A DNA stretch of 50,391 bases. It comes from an uncultured Bacteroidales bacterium (lineage in GTDB: Bacteria > Bacteroidota > Bacteroidia > Bacteroidales > F082). Position numbers and translations under genes: made by a program. This document shows positions 1 to 9,386 of the stretch, piece after piece. Location of the stretch: NCBI GenBank assembly GCA_905233445.1, contig CAJOEP010000018.1, positions 1 through 50,391 on the forward strand, read 5' to 3'. The notes beneath the pieces are model-generated. The model ran no database searches. It worked only from the letters and a program-made list of their open reading frames with translations, and was not told where the DNA came from. Every line of letters starts with the position of its first letter. Within the stretch, counting starts at the first letter, position 1.

Positions 1-291
1 CACTGCCATGTTAGCCTGTGCGCCTGAGTGTGGCTGCACGTTCACGAATTTTGCCTGGAAGAGTTCACCAGCGCGGTCGATAGCAATCTGCTCGGTCTGG
101 TCAACAATCTGGCAACCGCCGTAGTAACGCTTTCCTGGATAACCTTCTGCGTATTTGTTTGTCATCACCGAACCCATGGCTTTCAACACCTGGTCGCTGA
201 CAAAATTTTCAGAAGCGATAAGCTCGATGCCGTGCATCTGACGCTCTTTTTCCTTACGGATAAGGTTAAAAACCTTTGTGTCTTTTTTCAT
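1..291 (-). CDS. glyA: Serine hydroxymethyltransferase, N-terminal part (runs off the window)
   Basis: This is the first 97 codons of a PLP-dependent serine hydroxymethyltransferase, which interconverts serine and glycine while charging tetrahydrofolate with a one-carbon unit in the cytoplasm. The visible part has the family's typical start: the [13 protein letters not shown] segment near residues 20-32, and [15 protein letters not shown], a signature stretch of the amino-terminal domain, followed by HSGAQAN near the window edge. The catalytic lysine lies outside the window. The ATG at 291 is preceded by a well-formed Bacteroidota promoter on the same strand (366-396), which supports this start. 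The gene is divergent from the broken polyprenyl synthase gene. The family assignment is very secure; only the missing remainder is unknown. Confidence 0.96.
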   Translation of the reverse strand, partial: MKKDTKVFNLIRKEKERQMHGIELIASENFVSDQVLKAMGSVMTNKYAEGYPGKRYYGGCQIVDQTEQIAIDRAGELFQAKFVNVQPHSGAQANMAV

Positions 292-365
292 GTTAAAATT
301 TAATTAGTTGATATTCAATTATTTATAAATCTTACTCAAAGAAATATGCCTTTTATTTCAAACTT

Positions 366-396
366 CAAAATTATAACTTTTTATTCAAATAACAAA
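366..396 (-). promoter_or_regulatory. Promoter of glyA
   Basis: Read on the minus strand, TAATTTTG (366-373) matches the Bacteroidota -7 consensus TAnnTTTG. TTTG (393-396) matches the -33 element, with 19 bases between them. Transcription would start near 359 and give a leader of about 68 nt before the glyA ATG. No riboswitch fold was recognised in that leader. Confidence 0.7.
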
Positions 397-405
397 ATTT
401 TTAAT

Positions 406-413
406 TAATTTTG
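406..413 (+). promoter_or_regulatory. -7 promoter element of the polyprenyl synthase gene
   Basis: TAATTTTG fits TAnnTTTG and ends 15 bases before the ATG at 429, implying a leader of only about ten bases. No clear -33 TTTG is present. The element also argues against the in-frame TTG at 411, which lies inside it, as the start codon. Confidence 0.5.
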
Positions 414-428
414 CATTTTATTTTAAAG

Positions 429-1357
429 ATGACGACTCTCGAAGACATAAAATCAGCGGTTTCCAATGAACTTGAACAGTTTGAGGCGTTTTACAAAGAT
501 GCGCTTCATTCCGACAACTTTTTATTGGATAAAATCGGGCGTTACACCTTGAAACACAAGGGGAAACAGCTGCGTCCGCTCTTCGTTTTCCTCTCCGCCA
601 AATGCTTCGGCAAGGTCAACGAAAGCACATTCAGAGCCGCCACATTCATTGAATTATTGCATTCAGCAACTCTGATTCACGACGATGTTGTTGATGACGC
701 TGCCGAGCGACGTGGCTTCGCTTCTATCAACGCGATGTATAAAAACAAAATCGCAGTGCTCGCTGGCGATTATCTCCTCTCGAAAGGCATGATGATTGCC
801 CTCAAAAACCGTGATTATCAGATGCTTGACATGATTTCGGAGACAGTGAAAAACATGAGCGAGGGCGAGATTTTCCAACTCGAGAAAGCCAAAAAACCGC
901 CTCTATGATTGGCTCGTGCTGCGCCATAGGGGCTGTGTCAACTGGCGCCACATCTGAACAAGTTGAAGCAATGCGAAAATTCGGAATCTTTGCCGGCATC
1001 GCCTTTCAAATCCGCGACGACATCTTTGATTATCAGCAGGATAACCATTCAGGGAAAGGCTACGGCAATGACATCCGAGAACACAAGATGACCCTGCCGC
1101 TTATCCATCTTCTGAAAAATAGTTCCGCCATCGAAAGGACGCTGATAATCAGTAAGATACGCCTCAGCGGAAAGCGCACAAAAACCGTCAACGAAATCAT
1201 CATAAAAGCCAACGAGAAAAACAGCCTCAAATATTGCGAAGAAAAAATGAATTTCTTTGTACAACAAGCTGAGAATCAATTGAATAACATAACAGATTGC
1301 GAGGCAAAAGAGACTTTGGAAAAATTATTGTATTATTGCATAAAAAGAAACTGTTAA
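429..1357 (+). pseudogene. ispB: Polyprenyl (octaprenyl-type) diphosphate synthase, broken by an internal deletion and frameshift
   Basis: All-trans polyprenyl diphosphate synthases build the isoprenoid side chain of menaquinone. The first reading frame (429-908) carries GKQLRP and the first aspartate-rich motif LIHDDVVDD, and ends shortly after MSEGEIFQLEKAKK. The second frame (in-frame material from about 896, to 1357) resumes at TASMIGSCC and carries the second motif, FQIRDDIFDY. In intact relatives about 13 more residues lie between these two points, normally ending in a KTA motif. Here the A-run of the first part is joined directly to the A-run before ACCGCCTCT. The missing length must be 1 modulo 3 (for example 40 bases) to restore frame. 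Both catalytic motifs survive on separate frames. Either the gene is inactive, the product is made as two pieces, or the assembly dropped a short segment. Confidence 0.8.
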
Positions 1358-1382
1358 TAAAAATGAAATCGAATAATAAAAC

Positions 1383-1464
1383 GAGATTCCTCACTTCGTT
1401 CGGAATGACAACAAATACATCAATAGTACCGTTGTCATTCCGAGCACGTAGTGCGAGGAATCTC
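1383..1464. repeat. Palindromic dispersed repeat (GAGATTCCTC...CGGAATGACA type)
   Basis: The left arm (1383-1412) and right arm (1431-1464) are inverted copies of the same element. Each begins at its outer edge with GAGATTCCTC and contains CGGAATGACAAC, and they differ mainly by a four-base indel. An 18-base spacer separates them. A single arm of the same family is found at 35591-35619. The element lies between the broken polyprenyl synthase gene and the next gene, and could form a long stem-loop in RNA. There is no transposase here, so it looks like a non-autonomous MITE/REP-like repeat. Confidence 0.75.
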
Positions 1465-1467
1465 ATT

Positions 1468-2076
1468 ATGTTATTGTTGCTTATAATAATAGGAGTGACG
1501 GTCCACTCTCAGCCCTTCTACGGCGGTTTCGCCATAGGCGGCACCACTTCCCAGATTGACGGCGACCACAACAACGGCTTCCACAAGATAGGTTTCACCG
1601 GCGGTTTCTTCGTCGGACTGGAACTCTCCGACATTTTCGAGGCTCAATTTGAGATAAAATACATTCAAAAAGGCGCAAAATCAAGTGCCGACGACCCATA
1701 TCAATTCAAGATACACCTTGAGTATGTGGAACTTCCGCTCGTAGCTTCAGCCAACCTCGGCTTTCTCAACATCAACGGCCGCAAACTCGACTGGATCGCA
1801 TTTGAAGCCGGCGCCAGCATTGATGTACTTGTCGCCACCAACCAGAGAACCCTCGGCGGAAACGAGCCTTCAAGCCGATGGAAAGGATTGTGCTTCAACG
1901 GGATACTTGGCATCAAATTTAATCTAGACAAGAAAAAACTCCAATTAGGAGCCCGCGTAATAACCTCGATAAACTCGGCTTACGCGGGCAACTTCAGCAA
2001 TTTCGGTACTCACCGTTTCGGACAATTTGGAGCGTTCAACGACGTACTCGAACTCGTCCTATATTACCGATTATAA
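1468..2076 (+). CDS. Small outer-membrane beta-barrel protein (PorT-like family)
   Basis: A 202-residue exported protein. The ATG at 1468 is chosen because it opens directly onto a signal peptide (MLLLLIIIGVTVHSQ); the longer open frame upstream is translated palindromic repeat. After the signal come alternating hydrophobic strands separated by glycine-rich turns, such as GGFAIGGTTSQIDG, GFTGGFFVGLEL and EAQFEIKYIQKGAK. This is the pattern of the small outer-membrane barrels annotated as 'PorT family' or 'outer membrane beta-barrel protein' in Bacteroidota. The protein ends in the strand DVLELVLYYRL with a terminal hydrophobic residue. Its stop codon abuts the stop of the convergent S8 protease with no spacer. 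The function is unknown, and no promoter was recognised because the repeat occupies the upstream region. Confidence 0.6.
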   Translation: MLLLLIIIGVTVHSQPFYGGFAIGGTTSQIDGDHNNGFHKIGFTGGFFVGLELSDIFEAQFEIKYIQKGAKSSADDPYQFKIHLEYVELPLVASANLGFLNINGRKLDWIAFEAGASIDVLVATNQRTLGGNEPSSRWKGLCFNGILGIKFNLDKKKLQLGARVITSINSAYAGNFSNFGTHRFGQFGAFNDVLELVLYYRL

Positions 2077-4656
2077 TTATCTTTCAATTGTGACTTTCTT
2101 AGTCACAACGCCTTTTTCCGTCAAAATATTGACAAAATACATACCTGATTTCAATTCCAAAACATTGATTTCTGTTTCGGCAGATGAAATCATCAATTTT
2201 CCTGTAACGTCATATATATCAACGCGTTGTACATACGATGTGCACATCGTCTCTACACGAATATAATCATTTGCAGGATTAGGATACACCGAAATCTCTG
2301 CGTCATCGATATCATCCACACCCTGATAATCCTTATCGATGCATTCCGACCAATAAATTGTATATCCGCCATCAATGCTAATTCCATATTTGTATTGTCC
2401 CATTGGCAACATAACCCAATCATTATCAATATATTCAGCATTGATAACCGCTTCTGCAACCAATGTCTGACCGCTGCCGTCGCAATTGGCACGATAGATG
2501 TTAAAAGCGTTGCCGACTGTGATATCGTCAATATAGAATGAATTTTCGTAGTCGCCTTCGGTGAGCTGGTTGCCGTATTTCCACTCAAGCAAATGATTTC
2601 CAGGGCTTAACGCCACAGTATAACGTGTCCACGGCACGATATCTTTCAATGTCTCGCCATACTGCACGTTGTCAATAAAGAAACCGCCTCCGTTCAGCGG
2701 GAAGCAGCTGATTTTTGCGTAATAGCTTACCACACAAGTAGTTGCAACATTCACAGCCAATGAAATCTTACTTGTCGAGAACATCGTCTTGTTGGTAGAG
2801 CGCACGCTGTATGAGCCGCTGTTGGCATCAGCCATCGTCACCTCCCAAGGGTTCGTGCCGTCGTTAATCCACATATTTTGGTACAGATTGCCCGACTCAA
2901 AGCCGTCGTAGATGCAATCTGGCATGTCCCAAGTCAGCGCGACCTTAGTTTCATTTATCACTTCTGTCTGAATGTCGATCACTTTATCAATCGTGACATA
3001 ATTCGATGGCAGAGTAGCTATACCATTTTGCAAGTTAGCTTTTATGTAATATGTGTATTTGCCCGCATACGTCAGATGATCAGTGTAATTGGTTGATGTT
3101 AAATTATTTGCGACAGCAATACCGTCACGATAAACGGTGTATGATGTGGCGTTGGTGGCTGCCGTCCAGTTCAAATCGACATAGTCTCCGCTCAAATCAG
3201 CGGTAAGGTTGGTCGGGCCATGATAAAACACTGCGTTAACTGCCGCCAAGGCATCGACACGACCTGAGCCGGTGATGTTGTTTTTCACTGTGTTGCCTGC
3301 ATTTGCCGCAGTTAATTCTATAATTGAATCGAGTGCTGCTGGTATAAGCTCAGGATCAGCGTCAAGCAACAAAGCCAAAACACCTGATACACAAGGTGTT
3401 GCCATTGAAGTGCCGTCGTATGCCACATAACCATTTCCAGTCTGATAGTTCAACGAAGTGACATTCGCACCCGGCGCAGAGATGTCAGGACGAATCAAAC
3501 CCGGTTGAGAGGCATCGCCATTCTGATATGGATAGTCGTTATAATCGCCAACGTTAGCGCCGGCTGCCCATGTCACAGGACCGACACACGAAAAGTCGCA
3601 ATGCGAGTCGTTCGAATCTGTCGCGCCAACACTAATCACACCAGAAGTTCCACCCGAAATAAGGTTAACCTGGTCGGGATGCAGCCATGGCGGAGGGCAG
3701 TTGCCTGGACACTGAACATTAAAAGGCACCGGATAAGCATATTGCTGATCACCGCTATTTCCTGCTGCCACAGATGCCACCATGCCGGCATCTTTCACGG
3801 TATTGAAAAGATCGCGATACACTGCCGAAGGACCCATCTCAGGATCGCCAAGCGACAAATTGATGATGTCAGCACCATGATTCATGGCAAAATGCACACC
3901 CGAGATAAGATCTGAATCCGTGCCGTATCCTGACGAATCCAACACCTTGACAGCCATAATCTTAGCACCTGGCGCAATACCAGTCTGTGTACCCGCGTTG
4001 CCCTGTCCGGCAATGATTCCAGCCACATGTGTTCCATGGCAATAGTCATCCATCGGGTCGTCATCGTCATGGCAAATGTCATATCCATGATTAGGATAAT
4101 TAGTACCTCCGTCCCACATCGCACCAGCAATATCAATATGGTTGTAATCGACACCCGAGTCAACAACAGCAACAATAACACCGTTGCCGTTATATCCGGT
4201 GGTGCCATTGTAATTCCACACTGCCGGCGCATTGACCTTATCGACATGCCAAGCGTTATCGCGATTTCCTACAGGTGTCGCCACCAAATCAGGAGTCATC
4301 TTTTTCTTTGAATCACGATACACATAAGCCACATCAGGACGTCTTTCAAGCTGCAAAATCACATCTTCCGAAGCGTCGCAACGGAAGCCGTTGAACGCCC
4401 AATACTGCTCAATGCCGCTCACTTCGCCTTTAAAACCATTCAAAAACTCTATCACATCTTGCTGTGACGCCTGGCAAAACGCCATTCTTTCCTGAATCAC
4501 AAAATCACGTCGCTGCGACTTAGTCATGTTCCTTGTCTTGACCGACAAATTCACATCGTCATACCTCTCATTCATCACCACAATCACTCTGGATTGCGCA
4601 AAAATCATGCCAAAACTCATCAAAAGCACGAAAAAAATCAAAAATTTCTTTGTCAT
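2077..4656 (-). CDS. Secreted subtilisin-family (S8) serine protease with T9SS sorting domain
   Basis: An 859-residue secreted endopeptidase. The ATG at 4656 starts the signal peptide MTKKFLIFFVLLMSFGMIFAQ. The longer frame lacks a sensible start and would overlap the upstream gene. The catalytic triad is visible: D166 in VVDSGVDYNH, H207 in HGTHVAG and S417 in GTSMATP. The inhibitor-like propeptide region (about 22-130) precedes the catalytic domain. After about residue 490 come a fibronectin-III-like segment and jelly-roll-like, carbohydrate-binding-type segments (FESGNLYQNMW and repeats of FYIDDITVG). The last ~75 residues, starting VYPNPANDYIRVE and ending VVTKKVTIER, form a type A T9SS C-terminal signal, so the enzyme is expected on the cell surface or outside the cell. 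It follows the receptor-like gene by ten bases in one operon. Its substrate cannot be inferred. Confidence 0.92.
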   Translation of the reverse strand: MTKKFLIFFVLLMSFGMIFAQSRVIVVMNERYDDVNLSVKTRNMTKSQRRDFVIQERMAFCQASQQDVIEFLNGFKGEVSGIEQYWAFNGFRCDASEDVILQLERRPDVAYVYRDSKKKMTPDLVATPVGNRDNAWHVDKVNAPAVWNYNGTTGYNGNGVIVAVVDSGVDYNHIDIAGAMWDGGTNYPNHGYDICHDDDDPMDDYCHGTHVAGIIAGQGNAGTQTGIAPGAKIMAVKVLDSSGYGTDSDLISGVHFAMNHGADIINLSLGDPEMGPSAVYRDLFNTVKDAGMVASVAAGNSGDQQYAYPVPFNVQCPGNCPPPWLHPDQVNLISGGTSGVISVGATDSNDSHCDFSCVGPVTWAAGANVGDYNDYPYQNGDASQPGLIRPDISAPGANVTSLNYQTGNGYVAYDGTSMATPCVSGVLALLLDADPELIPAALDSIIELTAANAGNTVKNNITGSGRVDALAAVNAVFYHGPTNLTADLSGDYVDLNWTAATNATSYTVYRDGIAVANNLTSTNYTDHLTYAGKYTYYIKANLQNGIATLPSNYVTIDKVIDIQTEVINETKVALTWDMPDCIYDGFESGNLYQNMWINDGTNPWEVTMADANSGSYSVRSTNKTMFSTSKISLAVNVATTCVVSYYAKISCFPLNGGGFFIDNVQYGETLKDIVPWTRYTVALSPGNHLLEWKYGNQLTEGDYENSFYIDDITVGNAFNIYRANCDGSGQTLVAEAVINAEYIDNDWVMLPMGQYKYGISIDGGYTIYWSECIDKDYQGVDDIDDAEISVYPNPANDYIRVETMCTSYVQRVDIYDVTGKLMISSAETEINVLELKSGMYFVNILTEKGVVTKKVTIER

Positions 4657-4666
4657 ATGATTAAAT

Positions 4667-6736
4667 TTATAGAATTCTGTAAATAATCTCCACACTCACG
4701 GCACGAATGTCTTTCTTTTCTGTCGAATAATATTCATAGTAAGGCTGGTTGATTGAATTGTCAGTCCTGTTCCAATCAAACAAGTCTTCTATGTCTATCA
4801 ACAACGACAATCGGTTTTTGAAGAAATCCATCCGCATTCCACAGTCAAAACTGTATGGTGTCTGCGTATATGAATATAACGCCTGTGTTTTCGAGTTATA
4901 ATACGCCGAAGCGTAAAGCTCCAATCTCTTCCATAATTTTGTCCATATGTTCATCGTGAGGTTATAGCAAAACATATCGCTTTTCACAATCTCATCTTGC
5001 GAAAGTGGCAATTCGAGATGCGAGTTATATAAATTGGCATAAAACCTCACATTCAGCATTGCCGTTGGCCGATATGTGATATTAAACTCGCCGCCGGCAT
5101 CATAATATCCGCCCAAGTTTATCGGCAAATTATAAGTCACATAACGTCCGTATATAGGATCATAGGTGGAAAGCTGAATGTCGTTGATGTAGTCCGAAGA
5201 TCCTTTGTAATACGCATTGACACCGACCGAGCCGAATTTTTTCCAATATTTTGTCCATTCAGCCTTAAAGACATGGGTCGAAGCTGGTTTCAGATCAGGA
5301 TTTCCAACATCATAGGAATCCTCCTGATACAATATTCTCGGCGAGAACTTTCTGACATAAGGATAGTCGGTTTTGTGGGTATATCCTACGCTGAAATTGT
5401 GTTGACTTTCAGTGGCATACGTTAAATACAACGAAGGATGCGCATATATGAAAGTTTTTGAGAAATCATACCAATGTTCGTTCGGAAAGACACCTTTCAG
5501 CGTAGTGTATTCCAAATCAACACCAGGTTTTACGGTAAAACGTCCGAAATGATGCTGCAAATTGAGCAAGATTTCATTTTTGTCGCTGTAATAATTACGA
5601 ACTTCTGTGCGCAAGGTGTCTCGCACATACGTACCGCCCACAAGCGAATCAAATAGCAGTTGATTACCGTCAGGCCTATGTGTCTTCATAAAAGCTACAT
5701 AAACGTTGCCGTTTTTCGAGTATGGCATGGTATATTCCACCTTTGCATCCCAATGAAAGTCAGAGTAAATATTCCTCTCGCGAGTCGTTCTATCGATGAC
5801 ATCACCGATGTTGTAATGCCTTTCCGATATTTTCGTTGTTTCACCCGGCATCCAGATAGTGTTGACATTCAATGACAATGCATGTCCTTGGTCGTTGAGC
5901 AGATGCTTGTATGCCATGCCAATACGTCCGTCAAGACCTAAAAAATCATAGTTCGAATTTGTAACATATTGATATTGATTACTATCCTTGCGATAAGTAC
6001 TATCATAAGCAGTGTTTTTCTGCTTACTCAAAACACCAACGACATAAAAATCGAGAAAGTTTTTTTCGTCAAATTTGTAATTCAATTGAATATCAAAATT
6101 GAGATTTGAGTTTCGAGCCTCTTTAATATTATGATTGCGGAAAACATTCAAAGTGTCATTATGATTTTGATCGGCATAACTATAACCATATGTGTCAGAA
6201 TGACTTGAATCATCATAAAACGTCCCTTTGACATTTGCGGTTATCGCAAGTTTGTCATTCCCGTAACCATATGATAGCCAAGGTGAATGGTCTGTAAAAT
6301 TGCTGTTTTGGTATCCGACACTCAGCGTATGTCTAGTGTTTTTTTCTTGCTTGGTGATGATATTGATAATGCCTGTATTGCTTTCGGTTGTGTATTGTGC
6401 CGAAGGGTTCGCCATCACTTGGATTTCCATTATTTCCGATGCCGGTGTCTGCTGTATATAGTTTTTTCTGGCATCATTGCTAAAATGTGTCGGTTGGTCG
6501 TTGATGAAAACTTCCACCTTTGAGACGCCGCGCAGGTTTATCTCGCCGTCCACCTCCACACGCACTCCGGGCAGATTCTGCAATGCGTCCGACACCGTTC
6601 CGCCTTGTATGCTCTCGTCAAGATTAACTTTGTAAATCACTGTTTCACCCTGAGTTACAAAAAACTCTTGCGCCGTAACTTCTTGATTCACAGTAAGAAA
6701 AGCAAAAACAAACAATATTCCGAATAACTTTTTCAT
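4667..6736 (-). CDS. TonB-receptor-like outer-membrane beta-barrel protein
   Basis: A 689-residue outer-membrane protein. A signal peptide (residues 1 to about 23, ending TVNQEVTAQ) is followed directly by a plug-like domain: VSDALQNLPGVRVEVDGEI, then NLRGVSKVEVFINDQP and NTGIINIITKQ. The carboxypeptidase-regulatory-like domain seen in the paralogue at 15755 is absent. From about residue 140 the rest is amphipathic barrel strands ending with VSVEIIYRIL. The closest type is the Bacteroidota 'outer membrane beta-barrel family protein', a TonB-dependent receptor offshoot whose ligands are mostly unknown. Its ATG overlaps the stop of the upstream DAHP synthase gene (ATGA at 6733-6736), so translation is probably coupled. 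The S8 protease follows downstream. Confidence 0.85.
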   Translation of the reverse strand: MKKLFGILFVFAFLTVNQEVTAQEFFVTQGETVIYKVNLDESIQGGTVSDALQNLPGVRVEVDGEINLRGVSKVEVFINDQPTHFSNDARKNYIQQTPASEIMEIQVMANPSAQYTTESNTGIINIITKQEKNTRHTLSVGYQNSNFTDHSPWLSYGYGNDKLAITANVKGTFYDDSSHSDTYGYSYADQNHNDTLNVFRNHNIKEARNSNLNFDIQLNYKFDEKNFLDFYVVGVLSKQKNTAYDSTYRKDSNQYQYVTNSNYDFLGLDGRIGMAYKHLLNDQGHALSLNVNTIWMPGETTKISERHYNIGDVIDRTTRERNIYSDFHWDAKVEYTMPYSKNGNVYVAFMKTHRPDGNQLLFDSLVGGTYVRDTLRTEVRNYYSDKNEILLNLQHHFGRFTVKPGVDLEYTTLKGVFPNEHWYDFSKTFIYAHPSLYLTYATESQHNFSVGYTHKTDYPYVRKFSPRILYQEDSYDVGNPDLKPASTHVFKAEWTKYWKKFGSVGVNAYYKGSSDYINDIQLSTYDPIYGRYVTYNLPINLGGYYDAGGEFNITYRPTAMLNVRFYANLYNSHLELPLSQDEIVKSDMFCYNLTMNIWTKLWKRLELYASAYYNSKTQALYSYTQTPYSFDCGMRMDFFKNRLSLLIDIEDLFDWNRTDNSINQPYYEYYSTEKKDIRAVSVEIIYRIL

Positions 6737-7791
6737 AATTGTCTGTCAATCGATTCTTTGTGGATTATCTCAAATATCTGTTTTACCGATTCCTCATTCA
6801 AACCCAGTGCAGCACCTTTATTAATATGGTCTTCAAGAATTGTTTTCCATCGGTCCATCTGAAGCACCGTGACTTTGTGTTTTTTCTTGAAATCTCCAAT
6901 TTTTTCTGAAACATTCATCCTTTTGGCTATAAGATTCAGAATCTCATCGTCAATAACATCTATATCCTTACGAAGATTTTGAAGGACAAACTCATCAGTA
7001 TCAACATTTTTCTTCTTGATAATCAAGTTATCCAGTGCTTTTTTCAAGGTTTCCGGCTTTATCTGTTGGTTGGCGTCAGTCAAAGCCATGTCAGGGTTGC
7101 AATGCGTTTCGACCATAAACCCTCTCGTTTCGAAATCAAGGGCTTTCTGTGCCACTTCCTGCAACAACTCGCGGCATCCGCAGATATGACTAATATCGGT
7201 AATTATTTGAATATCAGGACGTAAACGTTTCAATTCGATAGGAATTTCCCATAACGGAGTATTACGATACGGGGTCTCGTCGTAGGATGAGAACCCGCGA
7301 TGGATGGCACCAATACAAGTCATTCCGGCTCCGGCAAGTCGTTCTATGGCTCCAAGCCACAGCTTTACATCAGGAGCAATCGGATTCTTGACAAAAACAG
7401 GGATGTCGCAGCCTCTTAAGCAGTCAGCGAGCTCCTGAACCGAGAACGGATTGACCACTGTTCTCGCACCAAGCCACAGAATATCAATGCCATAGCGCAA
7501 TGCCAAGTCAACGTGCTCCGGCACAGCAACTTCCGTCATGGTGAGAAAACCAAAGCGTTCCTTGGCTTCCTGCATCCATTTCAGTCCCTCCTCTCCTATT
7601 CCCTCAAACGGCTCCGGTCGAGTGCGCGGCTTCCAAATTCCACCTCGCAACACCTTGACTTCCTGTATCTTACTTAAACCCTCAGCCGTTGCTATCAACT
7701 GCTTGCGGCTCTCCACGCTGCACGGTCCGCTGATAACAAGCAAATCCTCGGGATTCTTAAACCATTTCCTAATGTCAAAGCCTTCGCTCAT
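6733..7791 (-). CDS. Bifunctional DAHP synthase / chorismate mutase
   Basis: A 352-residue cytoplasmic fusion enzyme of aromatic amino acid synthesis. Residues ~15-265 are a class I-beta (KDO8P-synthase-like) 3-deoxy-7-phosphoheptulonate synthase: VISGPCSVES, VLRGGIWKPRTRP, WLGARTVVNPF, FVKNPIAPD, GAIHRGFSSYD and the metal-site segment MVETHCNPD. Residues ~275-352 are an AroQ-type chorismate mutase, with LRKDIDVIDDEILNLIAKRM and an IGDFKKKH helix. It thus catalyses the first step of the shikimate pathway and the branch step to prephenate. The ATG at 7791 is chosen because a -7 element lies at 7806-7813; the longer frame would start inside the promoter region. It is the first gene of an operon with two cell-envelope genes, an unexpected combination. 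No other aromatic-pathway gene is nearby. Confidence 0.93.
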   Translation of the reverse strand: MSEGFDIRKWFKNPEDLLVISGPCSVESRKQLIATAEGLSKIQEVKVLRGGIWKPRTRPEPFEGIGEEGLKWMQEAKERFGFLTMTEVAVPEHVDLALRYGIDILWLGARTVVNPFSVQELADCLRGCDIPVFVKNPIAPDVKLWLGAIERLAGAGMTCIGAIHRGFSSYDETPYRNTPLWEIPIELKRLRPDIQIITDISHICGCRELLQEVAQKALDFETRGFMVETHCNPDMALTDANQQIKPETLKKALDNLIIKKKNVDTDEFVLQNLRKDIDVIDDEILNLIAKRMNVSEKIGDFKKKHKVTVLQMDRWKTILEDHINKGAALGLNEESVKQIFEIIHKESIDRQL

Positions 7792-7805
7792 CTCATATTT
7801 TTTTG

Positions 7806-7813
7806 CAAATATA
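7806..7813 (-). promoter_or_regulatory. -7 element for the DAHP synthase operon
   Basis: On the minus strand this reads TATATTTG, an exact TAnnTTTG match, 15 bases upstream of the chosen ATG. A -33 element is not obvious. It is divergent from the asnS promoter about 33 bases away. Confidence 0.6.
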
Positions 7814-7846
7814 AAAATAAAATGCGTCAATTCAGCAATTTTTTGT

Positions 7847-7854
7847 TATTTTTG
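7847..7854 (+). promoter_or_regulatory. -7 element for asnS
   Basis: TATTTTTG matches TAnnTTTG and lies 28 bases before the asnS GTG start. No clear -33 TTTG at the usual spacing. Confidence 0.55.
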
Positions 7855-7882
7855 TAGTTTGAAATTTTAAAAGTAAAAAATC

Positions 7883-9322
7883 GTGAAACGTACAGAAATT
7901 AAAGCTGCTCTCGCAATGCAAGAGCTTGATAATGAGATAAATGTAAAAGGCTGGGTGCGCAACAAACGCGGCAGCAAAAACGTAGCTTTCATCGCTTTGA
8001 ACGACGGCTCGACCATCAACAACCTGCAGTTGGTCATCGATTTGGAGAAGATTCCGGAGGAAAACCTCGCCCTGATGCACGCCGGTGCCTCTGTTTCAGC
8101 CATCGGAAAACTCGTGAAGTCGGCAGGTAGCGGACAAAACGTGGAGCTTTCTGTAAGTTCCATCGAACTGCTCGGACCCGCCAACCCGGATTTCTACCCA
8201 CTTCAACCAAAGAAACACTCATTGGAGTTCTTGCGCGACATCGCTCATCTGCGTTTCCGCACCAACACCTTCGGAGCAGTGTTCCGCATCCGCCACGCCA
8301 TGGTGTTCGCAATCCATAACTTCTTCAACAGCAAGGGTTTCTACAACATCCACACCCCGCTCATCACAGCATCCGACGCTGAAGGTGCCGGCGAGATGTT
8401 CCAGGTGACAACCCTCGACCTCAACAACCTGCCAAGAACAGAAGAAGGCAAGATCGACTACAGCCAGGATTTCTTCGGAAAGTCGACAAACCTCACAGTT
8501 TCAGGTCAGCTCGAAGGCGAACTCGCAGCAACAGCTCTTTCGAAGATTTATACTTTCGGACCTACTTTCCGTGCCGAAAACTCAAATACCACACGTCACC
8601 TTGCCGAGTTCTGGATGATTGAGCCTGAAATGGCATTCTATGACATCCATGACAATATGGAACTCGCCGAAGAAATGCTCAAGTATTTGATTCAGTATGC
8701 ATTAGACAACTGCATGGACGACCTCCTCTTCCTCAGCAAACGTCTCCTGGAAGAAGAAAAGAACAAGAAAGAAGAAGAGAAATCAATGGAACTCATCGAG
8801 AAACTGCATTTCGTTCTCGAACATCCATTCCAAGTTTTGACATACACCGAGGCTATCGACATTCTCAAGAACTGCAACTACAACAAGAAAGGCAAGTTCC
8901 AGTATCCTATCACAGGCTGGGGCGTCGACCTGCAGTCGGAGCACGAGCGTTACCTCGTCGAGAAACACTTCAAGAAACCTGTGATTTTGACCGATTACCC
9001 AATGGAAATCAAGGCTTTCTACATGAAACAGAACGAAGACGGCAAGACCGTCCGCGCTATGGACGTCCTCTTCCCTGGCATCGGCGAGATCATCGGCGGC
9101 TCAGAACGTGAGACCGACATGGACAAGCTGCTCAGACGTATGCACGAGGTAGGAATTCCAGAGGAATCGATGAACTGGTACCTTGACTCACGCCGTTTCG
9201 GCTCGGTGCCTCACTCAGGCTACGGCCTCGGCTTCGAACGCCTGCTTCTCTTCGTCACCGGAATGAGCAACATCCGCGACGTCATCCCGTTCCCGAGAAC
9301 TCCGAAAAACTGCTTATACTAA
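7883..9322 (+). CDS. asnS: Asparaginyl-tRNA synthetase
   Basis: A 479-residue class IIb aminoacyl-tRNA synthetase that charges tRNA-Asn in the cytoplasm. The N-terminal OB-fold anticodon-binding domain (about residues 15-100) contains [23 protein letters not shown]. Class II motif 2 is visible as [27 protein letters not shown], quoted in parts: [15 protein letters not shown] then WMIEPE. Motif 3 is [13 protein letters not shown] near the C-terminus, followed by [16 protein letters not shown]. An insertion around residues 285-310, rich in Lys and Glu ([11 protein letters not shown]), is common in Bacteroidota AsnRS. The start is GTG at 7883, supported by the promoter spacing and by the fit to the family N-terminus. 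It is followed at once by a heptamer array and then rpoN. Confidence 0.97.
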   Translation: MKRTEIKAALAMQELDNEINVKGWVRNKRGSKNVAFIALNDGSTINNLQLVIDLEKIPEENLALMHAGASVSAIGKLVKSAGSGQNVELSVSSIELLGPANPDFYPLQPKKHSLEFLRDIAHLRFRTNTFGAVFRIRHAMVFAIHNFFNSKGFYNIHTPLITASDAEGAGEMFQVTTLDLNNLPRTEEGKIDYSQDFFGKSTNLTVSGQLEGELAATALSKIYTFGPTFRAENSNTTRHLAEFWMIEPEMAFYDIHDNMELAEEMLKYLIQYALDNCMDDLLFLSKRLLEEEKNKKEEEKSMELIEKLHFVLEHPFQVLTYTEAIDILKNCNYNKKGKFQYPITGWGVDLQSEHERYLVEKHFKKPVILTDYPMEIKAFYMKQNEDGKTVRAMDVLFPGIGEIIGGSERETDMDKLLRRMHEVGIPEESMNWYLDSRRFGSVPHSGYGLGFERLLLFVTGMSNIRDVIPFPRTPKNCLY

Positions 9323-9385
9323 TAACTGGTAACTGCCAACTGCAAACTGGTAACTGCAAACTGGTAACTGCAAACTGATAACTGT
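9323..9385 (+). repeat. Heptanucleotide array between asnS and rpoN (9 units)
   Basis: Nine perfect-period seven-base units of form NAACTGN (TAACTGG, TAACTGC, CAACTGC, AAACTGG and so on). They start directly after the asnS stop codon and end one base before the rpoN ATG. The array therefore fills the whole intergenic space. Only the first and last bases of the unit vary. Confidence 0.95.
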
Positions 9386-9386
9386 A

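Noticed and set aside
28..303. 91-residue open frame on the plus strand at the left edge
   Set aside because: It is antisense to the N-terminus of glyA, which has its conserved motifs and a promoter on the minus strand.
292..365. Riboswitch in the glyA leader
   Set aside because: The leader is about 68 bases of AT-rich sequence without the conserved cores of glycine, THF or SAM riboswitches.
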